Assembly (NCBI RefSeq): GCF_014199325.1
Contig: NZ_JACIJJ010000001.1
Span: 62,001 to 126,000, forward strand
Direction: 5' to 3'
Source: Sphingomonas yantingensis
Lineage (GTDB): Bacteria; Pseudomonadota; Alphaproteobacteria; Sphingomonadales; Sphingomonadaceae
Length of the DNA: 64,000 bases
A program made the translations under genes and the position numbers. The notes under the pieces were generated by a model that ran no database searches, was not told where the DNA came from, and saw only the letters and a list, made by a program, of their open reading frames with translations. Shown piece after piece: positions 1-7,609 of this stretch; within the stretch, counting starts at the first letter, position 1, and each line of letters begins with the position of its first letter.

Positions 1-383
1 ACCGTCCAGCCGCGCACCGATTCGCCCGCCCGGTGCACCGCCTCCGGATCGCCGCTGACGAGGTAGTGCCAGTCGGGTAGCGGCAGCCCCTCCCCGCGCA
101 GGCGATAGGCGCAGGTCGAGGGCAGCCAGGCGATCCCCTGCATCACGCCCCGCGCGGTCAGGCGCATGCAGTCGGGGACATAGGCGCGGCGGTTGCGATA
201 ATCCTTGCACCGCGCACTCTCGCGATCGAGCAGCCGGCAGGCGACGTTGGTCGCGGCCAGCTCGCCCGTATCCTCGTCCTCCAGCTTGTGCAGGCAGCAT
301 TTGCCGCACCCGTCGCACAAGGCCTCCCACTGCGCGCGGTCGAGCCGGTCGAGCGGCGTGTCTTCCCAGAAGCGGTCGCTCAC
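1..383 (-). CDS. YcgN/YkgJ-family cysteine-cluster protein (C-terminus cut by window edge)
   Basis: A GTG-started reading frame runs off the left edge of the window, so only about the first 127 residues are visible. The N-terminus has the cysteine cluster CDGCGKCC at about residues 22-29, followed by further cysteines in NVACRL, ARCKDY, VPDCM and PSTCAY. This pattern is that of the UPF0260 (YcgN) branch of the YkgJ zinc/iron-chelating cluster family, whose function is unknown. The GTG overlaps the TGA of the upstream Sco gene (GTGA), which fixes the start and suggests translational coupling. The pairing with a copper-handling protein may hint at metal handling, but that is inference. Confidence 0.85.
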   Translation of the reverse strand, partial: MSDRFWEDTPLDRLDRAQWEALCDGCGKCCLHKLEDEDTGELAATNVACRLLDRESARCKDYRNRRAYVPDCMRLTARGVMQGIAWLPSTCAYRLRGEGLPLPDWHYLVSGDPEAVHRAGESVRGWT

Positions 384-970
384 GACACCCATTTGTCGAG
401 CAGCTCGGCGACCGCCTTGCCGCTTTCGTCGGCGGGGATGAGCGCGATCGGCTTGCCCTCGCCGTCGATCAGATAAGTCTGGCGGCTGTGATCCATCAGA
501 TAGCTGCCCGGCGTCGACCCTTCCTTGCGCGCAGCAAAGATCGCGAACGCCTTTTCGACGCCCTCCATCGTCTTTGCATCCCCGGTCAGGCCGATCGTGC
601 GCGGATGAAAGTTGGAGACGAACTGCTTGAGCACCGCGGGCGTGTCGCGCGCGGGATCGACGGTGACGAAGATCGGTACGACCTTCGCCGCGCGCGCGGG
701 ATCGCTCGCCTCGAACGCCTTCAGCCCGGCGGTGATGTTGGCCATGTCGACGGGGCAGACATCGGGGCAGAAGGTGTAGCCGAAATACATGATCCGCCAT
801 TTGCCCGCGAGCTGCTTGTCGCTGAAGCTGCGGCCGTTCTGGTCGGTCAGCGTGAACGGCCCGCCGATCCGCGCGCCCTCCAGCGGCGGCGCTTCCTTCG
901 GCCCCCCACCGCAGGCGGACAGGGCAAGGATCAGCGGCGCGAGGAGCAGGCGAAAACGACGATCGTTCAT
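380..970 (-). CDS. SCO1/SenC-family copper chaperone lipoprotein
   Basis: A protein of about 196 residues with a lipoprotein signal: basic MNDRR start, hydrophobic stretch, lipobox LSAC with the lipidated Cys at residue 20. The thioredoxin-like domain carries the CPDVC copper-binding pair (about C68 and C72) and the conserved distal His in MDHSRQ. Sco proteins deliver copper to the CuA site of cytochrome c oxidase or act as thiol-disulfide reductases on the outer face of the inner membrane. An in-frame ATG 15 bases upstream (985) would add five residues; I prefer 970 because it gives a cleaner signal peptide, but no strong ribosome-binding site decides it. The YcgN-type gene follows with a 4-base overlap. 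Confidence 0.9.
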   Translation of the reverse strand: MNDRRFRLLLAPLILALSACGGGPKEAPPLEGARIGGPFTLTDQNGRSFSDKQLAGKWRIMYFGYTFCPDVCPVDMANITAGLKAFEASDPARAAKVVPIFVTVDPARDTPAVLKQFVSNFHPRTIGLTGDAKTMEGVEKAFAIFAARKEGSTPGSYLMDHSRQTYLIDGEGKPIALIPADESGKAVAELLDKWVS

Positions 971-1039
971 GGCGTCGCCAGCCATGATCTGTTAGCCGGT
1001 GATCCGCAAGCCACCGCCCGACAGGAACGTTTGCCCGTG

Positions 1040-1630
1040 ATGAAGTTCGCTTTCGCTCTCGCCGCCCTCACCCTTGCCGTGCCCGCCGGCGCGCAGCAAT
1101 TTTCGGAAGGGTACAAGTTTCTCGAGGCCGTAAAGAAGTCGGAGGCCAACAAGGTTAACGAAATCCTCGGCGCGCCCGGCCAGACGATCATCAACACCCG
1201 CGACCGCGTGAGCGGCGAGGGCGCGCTGCATATCGTCACCAAGCGCAGCGACCCGGTCTATCTGCGCTTCCTGCTGCAAAAGGGTGCGAATCCCGATATC
1301 GGCGATGCGCGCGGCGAAACGCCGATGCTGATCGCGGTCGCCAACGGCTTCGACGAGGGGGTCGAGATCCTCGTGCGGTACAGGGCCAATGCCGACGCCG
1401 CCAATTCGAGCGGGGAGACGCCGCTGATCCGCGCGGTGCAGATGCGCCGGTTCGACATGGTGCGCACGCTGCTCGCCGCCGGGGCCGATCCGGACAAGAC
1501 CGATATCGCTGCAGGCATGTCGGCGCGCGATTACGCCAAGCGCGACACCCGCTCGACCGCGATCGCCAAGCTGCTGGCCGACGCGCCGAAGAAGGCGGCG
1601 CGCCGTTCGGTGGGGCCGGTGCTGAAGTAA
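1040..1630 (+). CDS. secreted ankyrin-repeat protein
   Basis: A 196-residue protein starting MKFAFALAALTLAVPAGAQQ, a typical signal peptide with probable cleavage after AGA. The mature part holds three to four ankyrin repeats, visible as GALHIVTKRSDPVYLRFLLQ, then RGETPMLIAVANGFDEGVEIL, then SGETPLIRAVQMRRFDMVRTLL. It ends in a basic tail. Such proteins act as protein-binding scaffolds, here in the periplasm; the partner cannot be read from sequence. The frame stays open far upstream, antisense to the Sco gene, but that part lacks protein-like content, and the ATG at 1040 yields the signal peptide. It is divergent from the Sco gene. Confidence 0.85.
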   Translation: MKFAFALAALTLAVPAGAQQFSEGYKFLEAVKKSEANKVNEILGAPGQTIINTRDRVSGEGALHIVTKRSDPVYLRFLLQKGANPDIGDARGETPMLIAVANGFDEGVEILVRYRANADAANSSGETPLIRAVQMRRFDMVRTLLAAGADPDKTDIAAGMSARDYAKRDTRSTAIAKLLADAPKKAARRSVGPVLK

Positions 1631-1634
1631 GGCC

Positions 1635-1660
1635 GTCATCCCAGCGACGGCTGGGATGAC
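1635..1660. repeat. perfect GTCATCCCAG palindrome, likely terminator and dispersed repeat
   Basis: Arms GTCATCCCAG (1635-1644) and CTGGGATGAC (1651-1660) are perfectly complementary around a 6-base loop. The element lies between the convergent ankyrin and MmcB genes, so its hairpin could end transcription from both sides. No T-run follows. The sequence is of the GTCATCCC...GGGATGAC type scattered between genes in sphingomonads; longer relatives occur at 31392 and 39730. Confidence 0.7.
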
Positions 1661-1674
1661 GATCATCGTGATCG

Positions 1675-2163
1675 TCAGAGTCCGGCTTCGCGCGCGATGC
1701 CGTCCGGGTCGATCGCCGCCATCATCCGCCGTGCCGCCCGCCGCGCCAGTGCCAGCGTGCAGCGCTTGCGCGTTGCGGCGGCCAGCGCGTGCGTCGCCGG
1801 CTCGCGCAGCACCGCCGCGTCGTACCGATCGGCGACGATCACCCCCGTCCGCTCCGGCAGGAACGCCGGCCCGTCGAGCGGGCGCGTGTCGAACCCGTCG
1901 GGCACCGCCCAGTAGAAGCGGTCGCAGTGATCCAGATAGTCGGTCCATTTGCCGTCACCGAGCAGGTCGGCGCGCGACACCTTGATCTCGACGATCACCA
2001 GCCGCCCAGCGGCATCGATCCCCATCAGGTCGGCGCGCCGCCCGCCCTCCAGCGGCATTTCGGCGATCGCCATCACGTCGTGCCGGACGAGCAGCCGGCA
2101 CACGCCGCGCGCCACATCGGCAGCGATCATGGGGGCAAGGGTGTCGGCGGGCAGGGATGCCAT
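1675..2163 (-). CDS. mmcB: MmcB family DNA repair protein
   Basis: A 162-residue cytoplasmic protein matching the MmcB (DUF1052) family of restriction-endonuclease-like folds. The core ADLMGIDAAGRLVIVEIKVSRADL shows the nuclease-like D...ExK arrangement (the Glu and Lys of VEIKVS), followed by the aromatic YLDHCDRFYWAVP segment typical of the family. In Caulobacter MmcB belongs to the DNA-damage response with the ImuA/ImuB/DnaE2 mutasome. Here it is alone and convergent with the ankyrin gene. The exact biochemical activity is not established, so nuclease function is inference from the fold. Confidence 0.88.
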   Translation of the reverse strand: MASLPADTLAPMIAADVARGVCRLLVRHDVMAIAEMPLEGGRRADLMGIDAAGRLVIVEIKVSRADLLGDGKWTDYLDHCDRFYWAVPDGFDTRPLDGPAFLPERTGVIVADRYDAAVLREPATHALAAATRKRCTLALARRAARRMMAAIDPDGIAREAGL

Positions 2164-2201
2164 CGCCGACCTTTAGAACATTAACGGAACGCTGAAAAGG
2201 C

Positions 2202-2846
2202 TCAGCGATAGAAGATATGGTTGCCGAGCATCGCGATCTTGGCGCGATTCCAGCTCGGCGAGACGCTACGCGCGTGGAAGAACAGCGCCTTGCCGGCCTT
2301 GCTTTCCCACAGTTCGTTCTTCGCCACCTTGGCGACGGCGACGGCGGTGTGCCATGCCTGTCGCGCGGGCTGTGCCGCGGGAAGGCGGCCACCGCGCACG
2401 AAACTGAACTGGCCGGGCTGGGTCAGGACCTTGCACACGTCGGTGGGGAAGCGACCCGACCGCGTGCGGTTGAGGATCACTTCCGCAACGGCGAGCTGGC
2501 CGTGGAGCGGTTCGCCCTGCGCTTCGTAATAGATGCCGGTGGCCAGGCACTTTAGCTGGCGGTCCATGTCGCTCGGCACCGACTGGGCATCGACCGCGTC
2601 GCGCAGCGTATCGAAGCTGGCGGTTTCGGTCGGGGCGGGGGAAGAAGTGCCGGCTTCGGCGGGTTCCTCGCGCGTCCATTCCGCGGGCACGATCGGCGGC
2701 GGCGGCGTCGGAACCTGGCTGGGGTAGGGGGCGTTCATCACTTGCCCCGCGACGCCGGTCGCAAAACCCGGCGTCGAAACGCAGACAGAGACGCCTGCGC
2801 ATGAAGTCACCACCGCAAACATCGCGGCGCGTGCCCAAGATTTCAT
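2202..2846 (-). CDS. SleB-family cell-wall hydrolase, secreted
   Basis: A 214-residue protein with an N-terminal signal or anchor (residues 1 to about 30), a Pro/Thr-rich linker, and a C-terminal Hydrolase_2 (SleB/CwlJ) domain from about residue 95. Family motifs visible are LATGIYYEAQGEP, with the catalytic Glu, then VAEVILNRTRSGRFP and FFHARSVSPSW. In spore formers these enzymes digest cortex peptidoglycan; in alphaproteobacteria they are taken to be lytic transglycosylase-like wall-remodelling enzymes of the periplasm. It is transcribed alone. A TTGACA-type promoter candidate lies about 145 bases upstream, next to the end of the DUF1491 gene. Confidence 0.88.
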   Translation of the reverse strand: MKSWARAAMFAVVTSCAGVSVCVSTPGFATGVAGQVMNAPYPSQVPTPPPPIVPAEWTREEPAEAGTSSPAPTETASFDTLRDAVDAQSVPSDMDRQLKCLATGIYYEAQGEPLHGQLAVAEVILNRTRSGRFPTDVCKVLTQPGQFSFVRGGRLPAAQPARQAWHTAVAVAKVAKNELWESKAGKALFFHARSVSPSWNRAKIAMLGNHIFYR

Positions 2847-2990
2847 TTTCGTTCGTACATGTGCGGTTGGCGCGCGACACGGGCGGAGGGGCGATCAGGA
2901 CAGCCCATCGAACCGCGCCGGGCTTCCCCCCGACTGCGTAACCACCGGGATCGCACCCCGCCGGCACAACGCCATTAAGACAGGCGGTCG

Positions 2991-3019
2991 CCTATCCTTG
3001 TGCACTGCGGCATTGTCAA
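2991..3019 (-). promoter_or_regulatory. sigma-70-type promoter candidate for the SleB-family gene
   Basis: On the minus strand a perfect TTGACA (3014-3019) is followed after 17 bases by GATAGG (2991-2996), a weak match to TATAAT. It would give a leader of roughly 140 bases before the SleB-family start at 2846. The -35 box overlaps the stop codon of the DUF1491 gene. Confidence 0.45.
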
Positions 3020-3345
3020 GTCGAGGCGATGGTTTCGTCGGCGAGCCGGTCCCCGTCTGCGACATCGATCTCCACCACCCACAGATCGGGATCACGCGAC
3101 CGGCGCCGCTGCCAATATTCGGTGGCACCTAGCGAATCGAGCCCCGCCGGTCCCGACTCGATCAACTTGCCCGCTTCGCCAAGGCCGCGCTCGCGAAACC
3201 GCGGATTCTCGCCGCGGTCGAGCAACAGGACCAGGATCGCGCCGCCCGTCTCGTCGCCGCGCGCCAGCACCATCGCGCTGCCGCCCGCCTGATGCGCGCG
3301 CCGGATCAGCGCCGATACGCGCATCGCGCTGGTCAGGCGGCTCAC
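3016..3345 (-). CDS. DUF1491 family protein
   Basis: A 109-residue protein with the DUF1491 pattern: RLTSAMRVSALIRRAHQAG at the start, then AMVLARGDETGGAILVLL, and a C-terminal WQRRRSRDPDLWVVEIDV. The family is restricted to alphaproteobacteria and has no known function. The start is a GTG overlapping the TGA of the thioesterase gene (GTGA), placing it as the last gene of the hpf-ptsN-thioesterase run. The frame stays open further upstream, but that stretch is only the other frame of the thioesterase gene. Confidence 0.85.
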   Translation of the reverse strand: MSRLTSAMRVSALIRRAHQAGGSAMVLARGDETGGAILVLLLDRGENPRFRERGLGEAGKLIESGPAGLDSLGATEYWQRRRSRDPDLWVVEIDVADGDRLADETIAST

Positions 3346-3815
3346 GGCCTCGCGTAACCGGGTAGCGAGGCAAGGGCGATGCGGCTGCGCATGAAGGTAC
3401 CGGTGCCACGCGCGACCTCCTCCCCCTCCTCGTCGATCAGGCGCGCGTCGGCGACGAACACGCGCCGCCGGCCGCTGATCCAGCGCCCCTCCGCGGTCAC
3501 CGGCCCCTCGCCTAGCGGGCGGGTGAAGAGGAGGTTGAACTGCGTGGTCAGCAGGAATCGGTCGGTGACGAGGCTGTTGCACGCATAGAAGGCGGCGTCG
3601 TCGAGCATCTTGAAATAGCTCGTCCCGTGCGCCGCGCCACCGGCGTGGAAATAGCGCTCGTCGATCGTGAAGCGGATGCGTGCAAGACCGGGCTCGACGA
3701 TCTCGAGCGAGGAATCGAACAGCCGGTTGATCGGCGCGGCGGCATAGAGCGATTCGAGCGCGCGGAAATGCGCCGCTTCTCCCCCACCGCCACCCGCAGC
3801 GGGTTCAGGCGGCAT
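3342..3815 (-). CDS. PaaI-family hotdog thioesterase
   Basis: A 157-residue protein of the hotdog fold. The segment YFHAGGAAHGTSYFKMLDDAAFYACNSL is the PaaI/4HBT helix with its preceding loop, and RRRVFVADARLIDEEGEEVARGTGTFM is the final strand pair. It should hydrolyse an acyl-CoA thioester in the cytoplasm, but the substrate is not readable. It overlaps ptsN by 11 bases upstream and DUF1491 by 4 bases downstream, so all three are probably translated from one message. Confidence 0.85.
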   Translation of the reverse strand: MPPEPAAGGGGGEAAHFRALESLYAAAPINRLFDSSLEIVEPGLARIRFTIDERYFHAGGAAHGTSYFKMLDDAAFYACNSLVTDRFLLTTQFNLLFTRPLGEGPVTAEGRWISGRRRVFVADARLIDEEGEEVARGTGTFMRSRIALASLPGYARP

Positions 3816-4272
3816 CGCGCGCCTCGACCCCCGTCAGCAGCGCATAGATGGCATCGCGCGAGCCGGCGCCGCGCAACTTGTCGGCGAACGCCGTATCGCG
3901 AAGCCGCCGCGACACGCGGGCCAGTGCCTTCAGATGCTCGCCGCCCGCATCGACGGGCGAGACGAGCAGCAGTACAAGGTCGACGGGCAGGCCGTCGACT
4001 GCCTGGAAATCGACGCCGCCCGACAGCCGCGCGAACAGGCCCCGGACGCGAGTCGCGCTCTCAATCCGCGCGTGCGGGATCGCGATGCCGCCGCCGAACC
4101 CGGTCGAACCCAGCTTCTCACGCGCCGTAAGGCGATCGAGCAGCAGCTTGGGCTCCACGTCCAGCGGGCCTGCGGCCGCGGCCGCAAGCTGCTGGAACAG
4201 GGCTTTCTTGTTGCCGGGGGCGAGGTCGACGACCACCGCCTCCGGCGCGATCAGGTCACTAAGGTCGGTCAC
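3805..4272 (-). CDS. ptsN: nitrogen-regulatory PTS enzyme IIA (PtsN)
   Basis: A 155-residue EIIA-Ntr protein. The phosphorylated histidine is H67 in GGGIAIPHARI. The fold is intact from the N-terminal LSDLIAPEAVVVDL to the C-terminal AIYALLTGVE. In the nitrogen phosphotransferase system it accepts phosphate from PtsP through NPr and regulates potassium, nitrogen and stress functions rather than importing sugar. It begins with GTG one base after the hpf stop; the hpf-ptsN pairing is common in proteobacteria. No rpoN lies beside it here. Confidence 0.93.
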   Translation of the reverse strand: MTDLSDLIAPEAVVVDLAPGNKKALFQQLAAAAAGPLDVEPKLLLDRLTAREKLGSTGFGGGIAIPHARIESATRVRGLFARLSGGVDFQAVDGLPVDLVLLLVSPVDAGGEHLKALARVSRRLRDTAFADKLRGAGSRDAIYALLTGVEARDAA

Positions 4273-4273
4273 G

Positions 4274-4873
4274 TCATCCCGCGCGGTTGGGCTCGACCCA
4301 TCCGATCGTGCCGTCGTGGCGCCGATAGACCATGTTGTAGGCGTCCGTCCCGCTATTCTTGAACAACAGCGCGTTGGTGTTGCGCAAGTCGAGCATCATC
4401 ACCGCGTCGCTGACGCTGGCGCTGGGCACGTCGACGCGGGTCTCGGCGATGACGAGGGGGGCGTCGGCGACTTCCTCCTCATGCTCGCCGCCGTCGCCGA
4501 ACACGGTGTAGCCGGCATCGAAGTTCGCGTTATCATACGCCATCGAGTCGGCCACCGCATTCGCCTGGCCGGCGTTACGATCCTTCAGCCGGCGCATGTA
4601 GCGGCGAAGCTGCTTCTCGATCTTGTCGGCGGCGCCGTCGAACGCGCCGTGTGCGTCCTGGCCGGTGTTCGCGCTCTTCAGGATGAGGCCCTGCATCACA
4701 TGCGCGACGATGTCGCAGGTGAAGCCGTGGTCGTGCGGTCCCTTGCCGAACACCACCTGGGCCGAGATCGCGCGACTGAAATATTTGTCGGCGATCCCCT
4801 GAAGACGGTCGGTCACGTGGGTCTTGAGGGCATCGCCGGTTTCCACCTGATGTCCCGAAACACGGACGTCCAT
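4274..4873 (-). CDS. hpf: ribosome hibernation-promoting factor, long form
   Basis: A 199-residue long-type HPF/RaiA protein. The N-terminal domain (about 1-105), starting MDVRVSGHQVETGDALKTHV and ending in the basic KQLRRYMRRLKDR, binds the 30S decoding site. A variable linker leads to the C-terminal dimerisation domain (about 140-195) with DLRNTNALLFKNSGTDAYNMVYRR. Long HPF pairs 70S ribosomes into inactive 100S dimers in stationary phase. It sits 35 bases downstream of dnaQ and directly before ptsN. Confidence 0.93.
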   Translation of the reverse strand: MDVRVSGHQVETGDALKTHVTDRLQGIADKYFSRAISAQVVFGKGPHDHGFTCDIVAHVMQGLILKSANTGQDAHGAFDGAADKIEKQLRRYMRRLKDRNAGQANAVADSMAYDNANFDAGYTVFGDGGEHEEEVADAPLVIAETRVDVPSASVSDAVMMLDLRNTNALLFKNSGTDAYNMVYRRHDGTIGWVEPNRAG

Positions 4874-4908
4874 CTTCTTTCTCCTTCTTGTTGGGCGCCG
4901 CGGACCTT

Positions 4909-5613
4909 TCAGCCCGCGGCGACGGGATCGGCTTGGCCCCAGAGCGGGTCCTTGAGGCCCGCAACAAAGGCTGCGTGGCGCTCAAGTTCCGATGGCGTGG
5001 CGGAAAAGAGTCGCGGCGCGCGGACATTCGCGGCGGTCGGGGCACCCGCCGCGACCGGCGACACCGCCGCAACCGGCTCGGCGACCAGGCCGAGGCCGAT
5101 CTGCCGCCCGCCCGACAGCTCGACATAGACCTGCGCCAACAACTGCGCGTCGAGCAGCGCGCCGTGGAGCACGCGGCGGCTGCGGTCGATGCCGAAGCGG
5201 GAGCAGAGCGCGTCGAGCGTGTGCTTGGCCCCCGGCAACCGCTGCCGCGCGATGGCGAGCGTGTCGACCATGCGCGACGTGCAGACCAGCGGGCGGCCGC
5301 ATTTGCCGAGCTCGCCGTTGATGAACGCGAAGTCGAAGCCGGCATTGTGCGCGATCAGCGGCGCATCGGCGATGAACTCGAGGAACGCCTCGCACTCCTC
5401 GTGGAACCGCTTCTTGTCGGAAAGGAACGCGTCGGACAGGCCGTGCACCGCCTGCGCCTCGGCCGGCATCGAGCGTTCGGGATTGAGATAGACGTGGAAG
5501 ACGCGGCCGGTCTCGACCCGGTTGACCAGTTCGACGCAGCCGATCTCGACGAGGCGGTCGCCGCCGGGGAAGCTCAGTCCCGTCGTTTCGGTGTCGAAGA
5601 CGATTTCACGCAT
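4909..5613 (-). CDS. dnaQ: DNA polymerase III epsilon subunit (proofreading exonuclease)
   Basis: A 234-residue DnaQ-type 3'-5' exonuclease. ExoI is DTETTG at residues 7-12, ExoII is HNAGFDFAFI, and ExoIII is HGALLDA. The C-terminal 50 residues are the variable Ala/Pro-rich tail that would contact the alpha subunit. It proofreads for the replicase in the cytoplasm. It lies 6 bases after coaE in the ori-proximal run maf-aroE-coaE-dnaQ, an order also seen next to the Caulobacter origin. Confidence 0.93.
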   Translation of the reverse strand: MREIVFDTETTGLSFPGGDRLVEIGCVELVNRVETGRVFHVYLNPERSMPAEAQAVHGLSDAFLSDKKRFHEECEAFLEFIADAPLIAHNAGFDFAFINGELGKCGRPLVCTSRMVDTLAIARQRLPGAKHTLDALCSRFGIDRSRRVLHGALLDAQLLAQVYVELSGGRQIGLGLVAEPVAAVSPVAAGAPTAANVRAPRLFSATPSELERHAAFVAGLKDPLWGQADPVAAG

Positions 5614-5619
5614 GCCCCC

Positions 5620-6213
5620 TTATCGACCCTGCGACGAAGCGAGGCAAGCGATGAGGTCGCGAACGGCGGCGCGCGTCTCATCGAGGCTGTCGCCGGTCGG
5701 GATGACGTGATCGGCTCGCGCGCGCTTTTCCGCATCGGGCATTTGGCGCGAAAGGATCGCCGCGAAAGCCGCTTCGGTCATGCCGGGGCGGGCGAGGACG
5801 CGGGCACGCTGCACCTCGGGCGGGGCGGAGACGACGGCGATGCGATCGACGCCGCGCCACCCGGCCTTTTCGAACAGCAGCGGCACGTCGAGGACAACGA
5901 GGGGGGCGTCGGCATGGGCCGCCAGAAACGCCTCGCGCGCGGCGGCGACGGCGGGGTGGACGATCCCCTCCAGCCGGGCAAGCGCGCCGTCGTCGCCGAA
6001 TACCGCCTGCCGCAGCGCCGCGCGGTTGAGGCCCGCGGGGCCGGTGGTACCGGGAAACGCCGCCTCGATCTCGGGGAGCAGCGCACCGCCGGGGCCTTGC
6101 AGCCGATGCACCTCGGCATCGGCGTCGAAAACCGGCACGCCCGCCTCGCGGAACATCGCCGCGACGGTCGACTTGCCCATGCCGATCGAGCCGGTCAGGC
6201 CCAGCCTCATCAT
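5620..6213 (-). CDS. coaE: dephospho-CoA kinase
   Basis: A 197-residue P-loop kinase for the last step of coenzyme A synthesis, phosphorylating the 3'-OH of dephospho-CoA. The Walker A is GSIGMGKST near residue 8, and DVPLLFE is the typical substrate and lid region. The ATG overlaps the aroE stop in ATGA, indicating coupled translation. Confidence 0.94.
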   Translation of the reverse strand: MMRLGLTGSIGMGKSTVAAMFREAGVPVFDADAEVHRLQGPGGALLPEIEAAFPGTTGPAGLNRAALRQAVFGDDGALARLEGIVHPAVAAAREAFLAAHADAPLVVLDVPLLFEKAGWRGVDRIAVVSAPPEVQRARVLARPGMTEAAFAAILSRQMPDAEKRARADHVIPTGDSLDETRAAVRDLIACLASSQGR

Positions 6214-7016
6214 GCGGTCAGGCGCGCGCGCAGCTCGTCGTCGCGATCGCGCGGGGGCTCGGCGCCGAAGAACAACCCGAAAGCCGCCGCCGCCTGGCCG
6301 ATCAGCATCTCCAATCCGTCGATCGTCGCCAGCTCACGCGCCCGCGCCGCGGCCAGCAGCGGGGTTTCGAGCGGGGCGTAGACGATGTCGTAGACGATCG
6401 CGTGCTCGGGCAGATCGTCGAGGTCGAGGACCAGCGGCGGCTGCCCGGTCATGCCGAGCGGGCTGGCGTTGACGACCAGATCGACCGGCGGCAGCGGTGT
6501 GGCGAAATCGACCACGTCGCCCTTCAGCCCGAACTTGGCGAGCAGGCCGGCACCTTTCAGCGGATTGCGCGCCATCAGCGTCACCGCCCCGATCCCCATC
6601 CGCGACAGCGCGAACAGGATCGCGCGCGCCGCGCCGCCCGCCCCGATAACGACGGCATGACCGCCCGCCAGATCGGTGTCGGCAAGCGGCGCGTAGAAGC
6701 CCGCCGCATCGGTGTTAGTGCCGATGAGCTTGCCGTCGTCGCCGCGGAACACGGTGTTGATCGCGCCGATCGACCCGCGCACGTCGCCAGGGTCGGGGAC
6801 GTGATCGAGCGCGGCTTCCTTGTGCGGGATCGTCACGTTGCAGCCGCGCCAGCCGGAATCGGCGGCACGCGCGGCGAAGAAGGTGGCGAGCCCATCCGCC
6901 TCGACGCGCGTCGCGCGATACTCGGCCTCGATCCCCAGCGCCTCCAGCCAGAAGCCGTGAATTACCGGCGACTTGGAATGCACGATCGGATCGCCGATCA
7001 CTTCGGCATAAGTCAT
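6210..7016 (-). CDS. aroE: shikimate dehydrogenase
   Basis: A 268-residue enzyme reducing 3-dehydroshikimate with NADPH. The start is set at the ATG giving MTYAEVIGDPIVHSKSP, with the substrate-binding SKS. NVTIPHKE carries the catalytic Lys, GTNTDAAGF contacts substrate, and GAGGAARAI is the NADP-binding glycine loop. The frame continues open upstream within maf, but residues before this Met are not homologous. It overlaps maf by ATGA on one side and coaE by ATGA on the other. Confidence 0.94.
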   Translation of the reverse strand: MTYAEVIGDPIVHSKSPVIHGFWLEALGIEAEYRATRVEADGLATFFAARAADSGWRGCNVTIPHKEAALDHVPDPGDVRGSIGAINTVFRGDDGKLIGTNTDAAGFYAPLADTDLAGGHAVVIGAGGAARAILFALSRMGIGAVTLMARNPLKGAGLLAKFGLKGDVVDFATPLPPVDLVVNASPLGMTGQPPLVLDLDDLPEHAIVYDIVYAPLETPLLAAARARELATIDGLEMLIGQAAAAFGLFFGAEPPRDRDDELRARLTA

Positions 7017-7609
7017 GACGTCAACACCCCGCGCGTGCGCAGATAACCGATAAGGGGAAGGAGCGGCAGGCCGAGGATCGTGAAATGGCTTCCCTCGATC
7101 CGGCTGAACAGTTGCACCCCCGGCCCCTCGATCCGGTAGCAGCCGACGCAGCCCGCGATCGCCGGCCATTCGGCATCGAGATACGCGTCGATGAAGGCGG
7201 GCGAGAGCGGGCGGACATGCATCCGCGCGCGCTCGACATGCCGCCAGACCGGCCGCGTCCCCTCGACGATGACTGCGGCGCTCCACAGGTCGTGGACCTG
7301 GCCCGACATGGCGGTCAGGTGCTCGGCGGCATCTTTGCGGCTCACCGGCTTGTCGAGCAGGCGGCCGTCGTGAAGGGCGACGATGGAATCGCAGCCGAGG
7401 ATCAGGCCGGGTGCGCCGAGTGCGGCGACCTTCGATGCCTTGAGCTCCGCCAGCGCATCGGCGGTGTCGCGCGCGCTCAGCCCCTGTGCCGCGAACGTCG
7501 CCTTGGCCGCATCCTCGTCCACCAGTGCCGCCACCGCTTCGTGGGGCACGCCGGCGTCGGTGAGCATCGCGCGGCGGCTGGCGCTTTGCGAGGCGAGCGT
7601 GAGCCTCAC
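7013..7609 (-). CDS. maf: Maf-family nucleoside triphosphate pyrophosphatase
   Basis: A 198-residue Maf/Ham1-like protein. LTLASQSASRRAML is the N-terminal signature (usually LASxSPRR), DEDAAKA carries the conserved acidic pair, GLILGCDSIV the catalytic Asp, and KPVSRKDAAEHL the substrate contacts. These enzymes hydrolyse non-canonical or pyrimidine nucleotides such as dTTP, UTP and modified forms as house-cleaners. The GTG start overlaps the ppsR stop in GTGA, and the stop overlaps aroE. Confidence 0.9.
   Translation of the reverse strand: MRLTLASQSASRRAMLTDAGVPHEAVAALVDEDAAKATFAAQGLSARDTADALAELKASKVAALGAPGLILGCDSIVALHDGRLLDKPVSRKDAAEHLTAMSGQVHDLWSAAVIVEGTRPVWRHVERARMHVRPLSPAFIDAYLDAEWPAIAGCVGCYRIEGPGVQLFSRIEGSHFTILGLPLLPLIGYLRTRGVLTS

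Noticed and set aside
488-1039. Long open frame upstream of and in phase with the ankyrin gene
   Set aside because: It is antisense to the Sco-family gene, lacks protein-like composition and would bury the signal peptide; the ATG at 1040 is the natural start.
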